Assembly (NCBI RefSeq): GCF_007828865.1
Contig: NZ_VIVK01000001.1
Span: 2,542,001 to 2,606,000 of the forward strand
Length of the DNA stretch: 64,000 bases
DNA from: Kribbella amoyensis
Lineage (GTDB): Bacteria; Actinomycetota; Actinomycetes; Propionibacteriales; Kribbellaceae
Direction: 5' to 3'
Shown piece by piece: positions 26,433-35,037 of the stretch; the stretch's first letter is position 1; every line of letters starts with the position of its first letter. The position numbers were made by a program, and so were the translations under genes. A model generated the notes under the pieces. That model was given only the letters and a program-made list of their open reading frames with translations. It was not told the DNA's origin and did no database searches.

Positions 26433-26520
26433 AAGGGATCTGAGCAACGCAGAGATTGATGTATGTTCCCTGGCATGAGTATCACAGCCGCCGGCCTGCC
26501 AGTGTCGATCTATGCCAGGC

Positions 26521-27357
26521 TCAACCACGTACGAGAGTCGCGATCCGCTCCGGGTGGGTGTAGACGTTCAGGGAGCCGTTGCGGATGAAGCCGGTGAGGG
26601 TGAGGCCCGATTCGGCGGCGAGGTCTACGGCCAGGGAGGAGGGGGCCGAGACCGCGCCGAGGACGGGGATGCCGGACATCACCGCCTTCTGGGCGAGCTC
26701 GAAGGACGTTCGGCCGGAGACGATGAGGACACAACCCCGGGCCGGGATTCGGTGGTTCAGCAAGGCCCAGCCGACGACCTTGTCCACCGCGTTGTGGCGG
26801 CCGACGTCTTCGCGGACGACCAGAAGGTCGCCGTCGGCGGTGAAGAGGCCGGCCGCGTGGAGGCCGCCGGTGCGGTCGAAGACTTGCTGGTGTTCGCGCA
26901 GCTTGTCCGGCAACGTCGCGAGCAGTTCGAACGGTACGCGCACCGGGTCGTCCGCCGGGGAGTACCGCGTCTTCGTGCGGACCGCGTCGAGGGACGCCTT
27001 GCCGCAGACGCCGCAGGACGAGGTGGTGTAGAAGTTGCGCTCGACACCGATCTCGGGCGCCGGGACGCCGTCGGCGAGGCCGAGGTCGAGGACGTTGTAC
27101 GTGTTGCGGCCCTCGTCGTCGCGGGAGTCGCAGTACCGCGCGTCCCGGATGTCGTCGAGCGACCCGATCACGCCTTCGGTGTGGAGGAACCCGTGCGCGA
27201 GTTCGACGTCGTGGCCGGGCGTCCGCATCGTGACGGCCAAGGGTTTGCCGTTGACCCGGAGTTCCAGCGGCTCCTCGACGGCGATGGAGTCCGGGCGGCT
27301 GCGATCACCGTCCGGGCCGAGGCGGAGGACGGGTCTGCGAGCGATCAACCGACCCAT
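26521..27357 (-). CDS. fdhD: Formate dehydrogenase sulfurtransferase FdhD
   Basis: A 278-residue FdhD/FdsC protein that transfers sulfur from a cysteine desulfurase to the molybdenum cofactor of formate dehydrogenase. The CxxC pair is in SSCGVCG (Cys115, Cys118), and the conserved VREDVGRHNAVDK and SGRTSFE blocks are present. Start ATG 27357 overlaps the end of moeA by 13 bases, so it is the last gene of the formate dehydrogenase operon. Length is normal for the family. Confidence 0.97.
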   Translation of the reverse strand: MGRLIARRPVLRLGPDGDRSRPDSIAVEEPLELRVNGKPLAVTMRTPGHDVELAHGFLHTEGVIGSLDDIRDARYCDSRDDEGRNTYNVLDLGLADGVPAPEIGVERNFYTTSSCGVCGKASLDAVRTKTRYSPADDPVRVPFELLATLPDKLREHQQVFDRTGGLHAAGLFTADGDLLVVREDVGRHNAVDKVVGWALLNHRIPARGCVLIVSGRTSFELAQKAVMSGIPVLGAVSAPSSLAVDLAAESGLTLTGFIRNGSLNVYTHPERIATLVRG

Positions 27358-28562
27358 GGACCCGCTCCCGGATCAAGGGCAAGCAGGCGGACGGCTACTG
27401 CGGTCGACGGCCCAGGGGGTACGACGGCGAACGCGTCCGCAGCCGCGGCTCCACGGAGCATCGCCGATCCGCCGTGCCCGACCGGTACCGCGCCCTCGGC
27501 GGTCACGCGCACCGGTACGAGCCGCGTGCTGTGCGGGTGACTCTGCAGACCACCTGGCACCGAACAGATGGGCAGCGGCGGCAGCCCGAGTCCGCGAAGC
27601 CGCCGGAGTGCCGCGACTCCCAGGGTGAGGAACGCGGTCAGTGCAGCCAATGGATTCCCTGGCAACCCGAGCACGAGGCGGCCGTCCTCGAAACGGGCCA
27701 GCGCCTGCGGGTGACCAGGGCGGCAAGCAACGCCGTCCACGATCAGCTCCGCACCCAGTTCGGCGAGCGCGGAGCGGAGGTGATCGGCGGGCCCCGAGGC
27801 GGACGACCCCGAGACCAGGATCAGCTCCGCATCGGCCGAAGCCAGCGCGTCCACCAGAGCCTGCCGGGAGTCCTCCAGATGCCGCACCTCAGCGGGGGAT
27901 GAACAGCCGCCCGCTCGGTGGACCAGCCCGGGAACCATGGGACCGATCGCGTCGCGGACTCGACCAGGCCCAGAGGCGCCGGCGTGGACAAGCTCATCGC
28001 CCGTCACGAAGGCGGCGACGCGAGGCCGGGGGAGGACCGTCAGTCGATTCAGGCCGAGAGTCGCGGCCAGGCCGAGCACGGACGGGTCGACCACGACGCC
28101 CGCAGGAAGCAGTACCTCGCCGGCCGCACATTCCTCACCAGCGCGCCGGATGTGCCGCCCCGGAATCGCGGACCCCGCAACGTCGTCCTCCGAGCGGATC
28201 GCCTCCTCGTCGGGCAGGACCGCGGTCGTCCCCGTGGGAACCGCCGCACCGGTCACGATCTTGTACGCCTGGCCGTCCTCCAACTCAGGAGCCAGACCGG
28301 ACCCGGCGCGGATCGTCCCGACCAGCCGCCACGGACCCGGCCCGCGCACCGCATAGCCGTCCATCGCCGAACGATCCACCGGCGGGACCGCGGCCGAAGC
28401 GACGAGCGGCACGGCGAGCGTCGTACCGTCCGCCTCGGCGAGCACCACCGACCGCGGCCGCAGCGGAGTCGCCACGGCGTGCGCCAACTCACGAGCGACA
28501 TCCCACGGCAAGGACGACTGGTGGAGCGAGGGCCGCTGACGATCGAGGTCGGGTGGCTGCAC
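27345..28562 (-). CDS. moeA: Molybdopterin molybdotransferase MoeA
   Basis: A 405-residue MoeA that inserts molybdate into molybdopterin-adenylate. Landmarks are PVDRSAMDGYAVRG near residue 60 and LGLPGNPLAALTAFL in the C-terminal half, both family signatures. The GTG start at 28562 shares one base with the stop of the preceding delta-subunit gene (TAGTG), indicating coupling. The SGSSASGPADHL loop departs from the usual SGGxSxGxxD motif of the MogA-like domain, lacking its second Gly, so the protein may be a divergent, operon-dedicated copy. Confidence 0.93.
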   Translation of the reverse strand: MQPPDLDRQRPSLHQSSLPWDVARELAHAVATPLRPRSVVLAEADGTTLAVPLVASAAVPPVDRSAMDGYAVRGPGPWRLVGTIRAGSGLAPELEDGQAYKIVTGAAVPTGTTAVLPDEEAIRSEDDVAGSAIPGRHIRRAGEECAAGEVLLPAGVVVDPSVLGLAATLGLNRLTVLPRPRVAAFVTGDELVHAGASGPGRVRDAIGPMVPGLVHRAGGCSSPAEVRHLEDSRQALVDALASADAELILVSGSSASGPADHLRSALAELGAELIVDGVACRPGHPQALARFEDGRLVLGLPGNPLAALTAFLTLGVAALRRLRGLGLPPLPICSVPGGLQSHPHSTRLVPVRVTAEGAVPVGHGGSAMLRGAAAADAFAVVPPGPSTAVAVRLLALDPGAGPWVG

Positions 28563-28783
28563 TAGACGGCCCGCAGCAAGGCGGCCGCGCGAACGGCGAT
28601 CGGGTCGAGCTCGTCGCCACCCGCGTCGACGTACGCGAGCAGGGCTGTCTTCATCCGCGGATCCCACGCCACCTTCAGGTGGTTCGCCACCGCTGTCGCC
28701 GCTTCTTCGGGCGCCTTGTGGGCGAACTGCCGGGAGATCTCGTTGGCCAGCCGGACCGTCGGCGGCATCGTCGCGGCGCCCAT
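28562..28783 (-). CDS. fdsD: Formate dehydrogenase delta subunit
   Basis: A 73-residue FdsD-like protein, with VRLANEISRQFAHKAPEEAATAVANHLKVAWDPRM, the helical core typical of this small subunit, which is needed for assembly of soluble NAD-linked formate dehydrogenases. Its ATG overlaps the stop of the alpha-subunit gene (TGATG) and its stop overlaps the moeA start. Confidence 0.93.
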   Translation of the reverse strand: MGAATMPPTVRLANEISRQFAHKAPEEAATAVANHLKVAWDPRMKTALLAYVDAGGDELDPIAVRAAALLRAV

Positions 28784-31593
28784 CACTTGCCTACCGCAAC
28801 GGTCTCGCGCTCGGTCGTGACCGGCTCGACCACCAGGTCCACCTGGACCGCGGTCACCTTGTACTCCGGGCAGTTGGTGGCCCAGTCGGAGTTGTCGGTG
28901 GTGATCACGTTCGCCCCGGTCACGGGGTGGTGGAAGGTGGTGTAGCAGACCCCCACCGGCATCCGGTCGGACAGCTTCGCCCGCAGCGTGGTCCGCCCGA
29001 CCCGGCTCGACAGGGCCACCGTGGACCCGTCCTCGATCCCGCGGACCTCGGCGTCGTGCGGATGCAGCTCGAGGATGTCCTCGGGATGCCAGGCCACGTT
29101 CGCGGTCCGCCGGGTCTGCGCGCCGACGTTGTACTGCGACAGGATCCGCCCGGTCGTCAGGATCAACGGGAACTTCCGGGTCGACCGCTCGGTGGTCGGG
29201 ACGTACACGGTCTCCATGAACCTGCCCTTGCCGCGGGTGAACTCGTCCTCGTGCATGATCGGCGTCCCGTCCGGGTGCTCCAGGTTGCACGGCCACTGGA
29301 TCGAGCCCGCCTCGTCCAGTTTGGCGAACGAGACCCCCATGAAGGTGGGCGTGGTGAGCGCGATCTCGTCCATGATCTCGCTCGCCGACTCGTACCGCAT
29401 CGGGTATCCCATCTGCTGGGCGATCTCGCAGACGATCTCCCACTCCTGCTTCCCGGTCCGCGGCGCCATGACCGGCCGGACCCGGTTGATCCGGCGCTCG
29501 GCGTTGGTGAAGGTGCCGTCCTTCTCCAGGAACGACGTCCCCGGCAGCAGTACGTGCGCGAACTTGGCCGTCTCGTTGACGAACAGGTCCTGCACGACCA
29601 GCAGGTCCAGCGCACCGAGCGCGGCGAACACGTGCTGGGTGTTCGGGTCGGACTGCGCGATGTCCTCGCCCTGGACGAACAGCGCCCGGAACGAGCCGTC
29701 GATCGCGGCGTCGAACATGTTCGGGATTCGCAGCCCCGGCTCGTTCAGCAGTGGGGTGCCCCAGAGCTTCTCGTACACGTCCCGGACGCCGTCGTCGGAG
29801 ACGTGCCGGTACCCGGGCAGCTCGTGCGGGAAGGAGCCCATGTCGCACGAACCCTGCACATTGTTCTGGCCGCGGAGCGGGTTCACGCCGACGCCGCGGC
29901 GGCCGATGTTGCCGGTCGCCATCGCCAGGTTCGCCATCCCCATCACCATCGTGGAGCCCTGGCTGTGCTCGGTGACGCCGAGACCGTAGTAGATCGCAGC
30001 GTTGCCGCCGGTCGCGTACAGCCGGGCCGCGGCGCGGATCTCCTCGGCCGGTACCCCGGAGACCTCGGCCGCCGCCTCCGGGCTGTGCTCCGGCCCGGCG
30101 ATGAACTCGGCCCACGCCTCGAAGTCCTCACACCGGTCGGCGACGAACTCGCGATCGACCAGGCCCTCGGTGACCACGACGTGCGCGAACGCGTTGATCA
30201 GCGCGACGTTGGTCCCGGGCGCCAGCTGGAGGTGGTGCTGCGCCTCGATGTGCGGCGACCGGACCAGGTCGATCCGGCGCGGGTCGGCCACGATCAGTTT
30301 GGCACCCTGGCGGAGCCGCTTCTTCATCCGGGACGCGAAGACCGGGTGCCCGTCGGTCGGGTTGGCGCCGATCACCAGGATCACGTCGGCCTCCTCGACC
30401 GACTTGAAGTCCTGGGTCCCGGCCGACTCGCCGAACGTCTGCTTCAGCCCGTACCCGGTGGGCGAGTGGCAGACCCGGGCGCAGGTGTCGACGTTGTTGT
30501 TGCCGAAGACGGCGCGGACCATCTTCTGGACCGCGTACACCTCCTCGTTCGTGGTTCGCGACGAGGTGATCGCGCCGATCGACCCCTGGCCGTGCTCGGC
30601 CTGGATCTCGCGCAGCCGGCGCGCGGTGAACCCGATCGCCTCGTCCCAGGAGACCTTGCGCCACTCGTCCTCGATCGAGTCCCGCACCATCGGCTCGAGC
30701 ACGCGGTCCGGGTGACTGGCGTACCCGAAGGCGAACCGGCCCTTGACGCAGGAATGGCCCTCGTTCGCGCCGCCGTCCTTGTACGGCACCATCCGGACCA
30801 GCTCGTCGCCGCGCAACTCGGCCTTGAACGAGCACCCCACCCCGCAGTACGCGCAGGTGGTGACGACCGAGCGGGTCGGCATCCCGAGCTCGACGACCGA
30901 CTTCTCCTGCAACGTCGCGGTCGGGCAGGCCTGGACGCACGCGCCGCAGGACACGCAGTCGGAGTCGAGGAACGGGACGTCGGCGCCGGCCGCGACCTTG
31001 GAGTCGAAGCCGCGGCCGTCGATCGTCAGCGCCAGCGTGCCCTGCACCTCGTCGCAGGCGCGGACGCAGCGGGAGCAGACGATGCACTTGGACGCGTCGA
31101 AGTCGAAGTACGGGTTCGAGGAGTCGGTCGGCGCGTCCAGGTGGTTCGCGCCGGCGTCCACCCCGGAGCCGTACCGGACCTCGCGCAGCCCGGTCACCCC
31201 GGCCATGTCCTGCAGTTCGCAGTCACCGTTGGCCGAGCAGGTCAGGCAGTCCAGCGGGTGGTCGGAGATGTAGAGCTCCATCACGCCACGGCGGAGCTTG
31301 CCGAGCTTCTCGTTCTGGGTCCGCACCACCATGCCGTCGGCCACCGGCGTCGTACAGGACGCCGGGGTACCGCGGGCGCCGTCGATCTCGACGACGCAGA
31401 GCCGGCAGGAACCGAACGCCTCCAGGTTGTCGGTGGCGCAGAGCTTGGGGATGTCGATCCCCGCCTCCTTCGCCGCCCGCAGTACCGAGGTCCCTGGTGG
31501 CACGGCGACCGACACCCCGTCGACGGTCAGTGCGACCGTGGCTTCTCCCGGCCGCGCCGGTGTACCGAAGTCGGGTTCCTTGATCAGCGTCAT
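28783..31593 (-). CDS. fdsA: NAD-dependent formate dehydrogenase alpha subunit (Mo, Fe-S)
   Basis: A 936-residue catalytic subunit that oxidises formate to CO2 at a bis-molybdopterin guanine dinucleotide site. In order: a 2Fe-2S domain (Cys52, 63, 66, 80), a His-Cys cluster (His112, Cys116, 119, 125), two ferredoxin-type 4Fe-4S sites (Cys170-180 and 213-223), the molybdopterin-domain 4Fe-4S site (Cys247, 250, 254, 282) and the Mo ligand Cys375 in ARVCHSPTG, a cysteine rather than selenocysteine. No Tat signal is present, so it is cytoplasmic and passes electrons to the NuoF-like subunit. Start ATG 31593 overlaps the beta gene as ATGA and follows AAAGGAC. Confidence 0.97.
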   Translation of the reverse strand: MTLIKEPDFGTPARPGEATVALTVDGVSVAVPPGTSVLRAAKEAGIDIPKLCATDNLEAFGSCRLCVVEIDGARGTPASCTTPVADGMVVRTQNEKLGKLRRGVMELYISDHPLDCLTCSANGDCELQDMAGVTGLREVRYGSGVDAGANHLDAPTDSSNPYFDFDASKCIVCSRCVRACDEVQGTLALTIDGRGFDSKVAAGADVPFLDSDCVSCGACVQACPTATLQEKSVVELGMPTRSVVTTCAYCGVGCSFKAELRGDELVRMVPYKDGGANEGHSCVKGRFAFGYASHPDRVLEPMVRDSIEDEWRKVSWDEAIGFTARRLREIQAEHGQGSIGAITSSRTTNEEVYAVQKMVRAVFGNNNVDTCARVCHSPTGYGLKQTFGESAGTQDFKSVEEADVILVIGANPTDGHPVFASRMKKRLRQGAKLIVADPRRIDLVRSPHIEAQHHLQLAPGTNVALINAFAHVVVTEGLVDREFVADRCEDFEAWAEFIAGPEHSPEAAAEVSGVPAEEIRAAARLYATGGNAAIYYGLGVTEHSQGSTMVMGMANLAMATGNIGRRGVGVNPLRGQNNVQGSCDMGSFPHELPGYRHVSDDGVRDVYEKLWGTPLLNEPGLRIPNMFDAAIDGSFRALFVQGEDIAQSDPNTQHVFAALGALDLLVVQDLFVNETAKFAHVLLPGTSFLEKDGTFTNAERRINRVRPVMAPRTGKQEWEIVCEIAQQMGYPMRYESASEIMDEIALTTPTFMGVSFAKLDEAGSIQWPCNLEHPDGTPIMHEDEFTRGKGRFMETVYVPTTERSTRKFPLILTTGRILSQYNVGAQTRRTANVAWHPEDILELHPHDAEVRGIEDGSTVALSSRVGRTTLRAKLSDRMPVGVCYTTFHHPVTGANVITTDNSDWATNCPEYKVTAVQVDLVVEPVTTERETVAVGK

Positions 31594-33125
31594 GAACCGA
31601 AGTCCTTTCCGAAGTGGCGGACGGCGCTGCGGACCGGGAGCGGGGTCAGCCCGCCCATCGCGCACAGCGAGCCGTCGGTCATCAGGTCGCACAGGTCGTC
31701 GAGCAGGACGAGGTTCTCGGCGCGGTCGACGCCCGCGGTGATCCGGTCGATCGTCTCGACGCCGCGGACCGCGCCGACCCGGCACGGGGTGCACTTGCCG
31801 CAGGATTCCTCGGCGCAGAACTGGAAGGCGAACCGGGCCATCGCGGCCATGTCGACACTCTCGTCGAACACCACGATGCCGCCGTGCCCGACCATCGCGC
31901 CGGCCGCCGCGAACGCCTCGTAGTCCATCGGCAGGTCGAACTGCTCGACCGGCAGGTACGCGCCGAGCGGGCCACCGACCTGGACCGCGCGGACCGGCTG
32001 CCCTGACGCGCTGCCGCCGCCGAAGTCGTTCACCAGCTCGCCGAGGGTGATCCCGAACGCGGTCTCGACGATGCCGCCGCGGGCCACGTTCCCGCCCAGC
32101 TGGAACACGCTGGTCCCGAGCGACCGGCCCACGCCGTACGCCGCGTACGCCGCCGCACCGTTCGCCAGGATCGTCGGGATCGTTGCCAGCGACAACACGT
32201 TGTTCACCACGGTGGGCTTGCCGAACAGCCCTTCCAGCGCGGGGATCGGCGGCTTCGCCCGGACCATGCCGCGTTTGCCTTCGAGGCTCTCCAGCATGCT
32301 GGTCTCCTCACCGCAGATGTACGCGCCCGCGCCGACCCGGATCTGCAGGTCGAAGCTGAGCCCGGAGCCGAGGATGTCCTCGCCGAGCCAGCCGCGGTCC
32401 CGCGCCGTCACGATCGCGGCGGTCAGGGCCTCGATCGCGTCCGGGTACTCCGAGCGCAGGTACACGTAGCCCTCGCTCGCGCCGACGGCGTACGCGGCGA
32501 TCGTCATGCCCTCGATCAGCACGAACGGGTCGCCCTCGATCAGCATCCGGTCGGCGAACGTGCCCGAGTCGCCCTCGTCGGCGTTGCAGCAGACGAACTT
32601 GAGCTCGTCCTCCGCCCCGAGCACGGTCCGCCACTTGATCCCGGTCGGGAAGCCGGCCCCACCACGGCCGCGGAGTCCCGAGTCGACGACCTCCTCGACC
32701 ACCTCGGCCGGGGTCATCGTGAGCGCGCGTCGCAGTCCCTGCAGGCCGTCGTGCTCCTCGTACTCGGTGGCCGACCGCGGATCGACCACGCCGACCCGGC
32801 CGAACGTCAACCGCTGCTGGCGTTTCATCCACGGCAGTTCCTCGACCGGCCCGAGGTACGCCCCCTCGGACCGGCCGGCACCGTCGAGCAGGCCGGCCGC
32901 GACGAGCCCGTCGACCTCCTCGGGAGCGACCGGTCCGTACCCGACGCGGCCTTCCGGCGTCTCCACCTCGACCAGCGGTTCGAGCCACAGCATGCCGCGG
33001 GTGCCGGTCCGGACCACCTCGACGTCGGCGCCTGCGGTCCGGGCCGCGGCGGCGATCCGCTCGGCGACCTCGTCCGCGCCGACCGACTTCGCCGCCAAGT
33101 CCCGCGAAACGAACACCCTGGTCAT
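31590..33125 (-). CDS. fdsB: NAD-dependent formate dehydrogenase beta subunit (NuoF-like)
   Basis: A 511-residue diaphorase subunit that binds FMN and reduces NAD+. Residues 1 to about 110 form a thioredoxin-like N-terminal extension, as in FdsB/HoxF-type proteins. The NADH/FMN site is seen in GRGGAGFPTGIKW and ICGEETSMLESLEG, and the 4Fe-4S site in ESCGKCTPCRVG. The extension here lacks clear cysteine ligands. ATG 33125 overlaps the gamma stop as ATGA. Confidence 0.96.
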   Translation of the reverse strand: MTRVFVSRDLAAKSVGADEVAERIAAAARTAGADVEVVRTGTRGMLWLEPLVEVETPEGRVGYGPVAPEEVDGLVAAGLLDGAGRSEGAYLGPVEELPWMKRQQRLTFGRVGVVDPRSATEYEEHDGLQGLRRALTMTPAEVVEEVVDSGLRGRGGAGFPTGIKWRTVLGAEDELKFVCCNADEGDSGTFADRMLIEGDPFVLIEGMTIAAYAVGASEGYVYLRSEYPDAIEALTAAIVTARDRGWLGEDILGSGLSFDLQIRVGAGAYICGEETSMLESLEGKRGMVRAKPPIPALEGLFGKPTVVNNVLSLATIPTILANGAAAYAAYGVGRSLGTSVFQLGGNVARGGIVETAFGITLGELVNDFGGGSASGQPVRAVQVGGPLGAYLPVEQFDLPMDYEAFAAAGAMVGHGGIVVFDESVDMAAMARFAFQFCAEESCGKCTPCRVGAVRGVETIDRITAGVDRAENLVLLDDLCDLMTDGSLCAMGGLTPLPVRSAVRHFGKDFGS

Positions 33126-33616
33126 CGGGCCTCCCCGAGGATCGCGTCGAGCCGGGCCGGAGTGACCCGTCCATGGACCTTGTCGCCGACCTGGACGGCC
33201 GGTCCGAGCGCGCAGTTGCCGAGGCAGAACACCTCGTCCACGGTGAGCCGCCCGTCGGCCGTCGTCTCGCCGAAGCCGGCCCCGGTACTGCGCCGCGCGT
33301 GCTCGCCGAGTTCGACAGCGCCGACCGAGCGGCACGCCTCGGCCTGGCAGATCCGTACCGTGATTCGGCCGGCGGGGTCACGGCGGAAGTCGCGGTAGAA
33401 CGTCACCACGCCGTGCACCTCGGCGACGGACAGGTTCAGCACGTCCGCGATCACCGGGATGTCGGTCTGGCTGATCCAGCCGAACTCCTCCTGGACCGCG
33501 TGCAGGATCGGGAGCAACGGACCACGGAGCCTGATGCGCTCGGCGGCGAGTTCCCGGACACGCTGAGGACGGCCGGCGGCGGGCACTGGGGCGGAATCCG
33601 TGACTTCCATCGTCAT
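33122..33616 (-). CDS. fdsG: NAD-dependent formate dehydrogenase gamma subunit (NuoE-like)
   Basis: A 164-residue thioredoxin-fold 2Fe-2S protein with the four ligands Cys90, Cys95, Cys131 and Cys135 (CQAEAC and CLGNC) and the NuoE helical N-terminus (LLPILHAVQEEFGW). It relays electrons between the beta and alpha subunits. It is the first gene of the fdsG-fdsB-fdsA-fdsD-moeA-fdhD operon. Start ATG 33616; a second ATG two codons later is possible. A palindrome lies about 45 bp upstream. Confidence 0.96.
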   Translation of the reverse strand: MTMEVTDSAPVPAAGRPQRVRELAAERIRLRGPLLPILHAVQEEFGWISQTDIPVIADVLNLSVAEVHGVVTFYRDFRRDPAGRITVRICQAEACRSVGAVELGEHARRSTGAGFGETTADGRLTVDEVFCLGNCALGPAVQVGDKVHGRVTPARLDAILGEAR

Positions 33617-33660
33617 AGGTCAACGGTCCCGGTGCTGCTGTCCGGGGTCAAAGCAAACCT

Positions 33661-33678
33661 GCCTATCACGCGATAGGC
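33661..33678. promoter_or_regulatory. Palindrome in the formate dehydrogenase promoter region
   Basis: GCCTATC-ACGC-GATAGGC is a perfect 7-bp inverted repeat in the 140-bp space between fdsG and the divergent CGNR-type gene; a further CTATCA half site follows at 33684. It is a likely binding site for the operon regulator. Confidence 0.5.
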
Positions 33679-33756
33679 GGCAGCTATCAATATCCAGTAT
33701 TCACCGGGGTCGACAGGATCAGCGGGCCGGAAGTGCCGACCCGCGATACTGGACCG

Positions 33757-34302
33757 ATGGACGCGACCGGGCACCTGATCGCCTCGCTGGACGCAGCTGT
33801 GGCGCTGGCCAACGGCTTCAGCGGCGGGTACGCGTCGGGCAAGCCGAGGCCGCCGGGTGATACCGCGGTCGTCGAGGCGGCGCTGCGGCTGACGACGAAC
33901 CGGTTGCCCGAGATCGAGCTGGACCCGTTCGCGGACGGTGGTCGCGCGCTGTACGGCGCCCTGCGGTTGATCGTCGACGGCCAGGTGGACGAGGCGGCGG
34001 AGGCGATCAACGCGCTGCTGGAGGAGACCCGGGCGGTACCGCGGCTGCTGCGGCGCGAGGACCTGCCGTGGCACCTGCACTTCGTCAGCCCGGGTGTGTC
34101 GGCGGCGACGGGGTGGCTGGCCGAGTTCGCCACCGCGGTCGCGATGTTGCTGGGCAGCGACGATCAGCAGCGGCTGCGCGGCTGCGAGGCCACGCGCTGC
34201 GACAACCTCTTTCTCGACGCCACCCGCAACCGGACCCAGCGCTTCTGCTCGACCGCCTGCCAGAACCGCACCAAGGTCGCCGCGTACCGCGCTCGCGCCT
34301 AG
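33757..34302 (+). CDS. CGNR zinc-finger (ABATE domain) transcriptional regulator
   Basis: A 181-residue protein with an N-terminal ABATE ligand domain and a C-terminal CGNR zinc finger: CEATRCDNLF, then RTQRFCSTACQNR. The signature tetrapeptide reads CQNR instead of CGNR, but all four cysteines are kept. These are usually stress-linked DNA-binding regulators. Start ATG 33757 lies six bases after GATACT, consistent with a leaderless transcript. It diverges from the formate dehydrogenase operon and is the best candidate for its regulator. Its stop overlaps the convergent GNAT gene by three bases. Confidence 0.9.
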   Translation: MDATGHLIASLDAAVALANGFSGGYASGKPRPPGDTAVVEAALRLTTNRLPEIELDPFADGGRALYGALRLIVDGQVDEAAEAINALLEETRAVPRLLRREDLPWHLHFVSPGVSAATGWLAEFATAVAMLLGSDDQQRLRGCEATRCDNLFLDATRNRTQRFCSTACQNRTKVAAYRARA

Positions 34303-34982
34303 GCTGGTACCGGGAGCGGGGTCGTCGCGGTGATCATGGTTGCTTCGGGCAACCAGCCGAGGTTGGCGTAGAGATACGCACCTTCGGTCGTCGCCATCAG
34401 CAGGCCGGTCGTCGCGCCGCGTTCGGTGGCTCGGTGGGCGAGTGCGCTCATCACGACGCTGCCGAGGCCGCGGCGGCGGTGGTCCGGGTCGGTGTGGATG
34501 TCGTGCATGACGGTGTCCGCCCCGGTGATCGCGGCCATCCCACGCGCCGCCTCCACGCCGGACCGGTCCAGGACCCGCACCCGTTCCAGCGGGCCATCGC
34601 TCGACGACTCCAGCACGTACTGCGGGGGAGGTGCCTGGCCGGGGTGGTCCGGGAGGGTGCGCGACATCAGCAGCTTGCGCTCGGCGAACAACCGCAGCCC
34701 GGCCTCCTCGAGCCACCCGGCGACGGCATCGGGCTCCTGGGTGGTGACGGTCAACCAGGTCGGTGCGGAACTGCCGACGACCTCCGTGACCAGCTCGGCG
34801 ACGAGGTCACGGTCGTCGGCGAGGGCGAAGAGTTCGCGGTCGCGCTCCGGTAGGCCGAGGTGGACGTCCAGGGCGACCGCAGCGGACGCCCTGACGGTGG
34901 TCGTGCTGGCGTAGTCGGTAGCGGAAGCGAGGCCGCGGCAAAGGCCCCAGCCCTGTTGCCAGCGACGCAGCAGGCTGTCCAT
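34299..34982 (-). CDS. GNAT family N-acetyltransferase
   Basis: A 227-residue protein. The N-terminal half looks degenerate; the C-terminal half has the acetyl-CoA loop DPDHRRRGLGSVVMSALAH and the final YLYANLGW block of GNAT enzymes. The substrate is unknown. ATG 34982 overlaps an inverted repeat that starts three bases upstream. The gene is convergent with the CGNR gene. Confidence 0.87.
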   Translation of the reverse strand: MDSLLRRWQQGWGLCRGLASATDYASTTTVRASAAVALDVHLGLPERDRELFALADDRDLVAELVTEVVGSSAPTWLTVTTQEPDAVAGWLEEAGLRLFAERKLLMSRTLPDHPGQAPPPQYVLESSSDGPLERVRVLDRSGVEAARGMAAITGADTVMHDIHTDPDHRRRGLGSVVMSALAHRATERGATTGLLMATTEGAYLYANLGWLPEATMITATTPLPVPA

Positions 34983-34984
34983 GG

Positions 34985-35014
34985 GTAACTGTCTATCATG
35001 GACTAGTCAGTTAC
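34985..35014. promoter_or_regulatory. Inverted repeat upstream of the GNAT gene
   Basis: Perfect 7-bp arms GTAACTG (34985-34991) and CAGTTAC (35008-35014) with a 16-base centre lie immediately upstream of the GNAT start and downstream of the convergently reading ROK gene end. The size fits a TetR-like operator, but no such regulator is adjacent. Confidence 0.4.
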
Positions 35015-35037
35015 GCGAGCAATCAACAGCCGAGCTG

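Noticed and set aside
28927-31923. Long plus-strand frame opposite the formate dehydrogenase alpha gene
   Set aside because: It is a GC-rich antisense shadow with no domain, while the minus strand encodes all Fe-S and molybdenum ligands.
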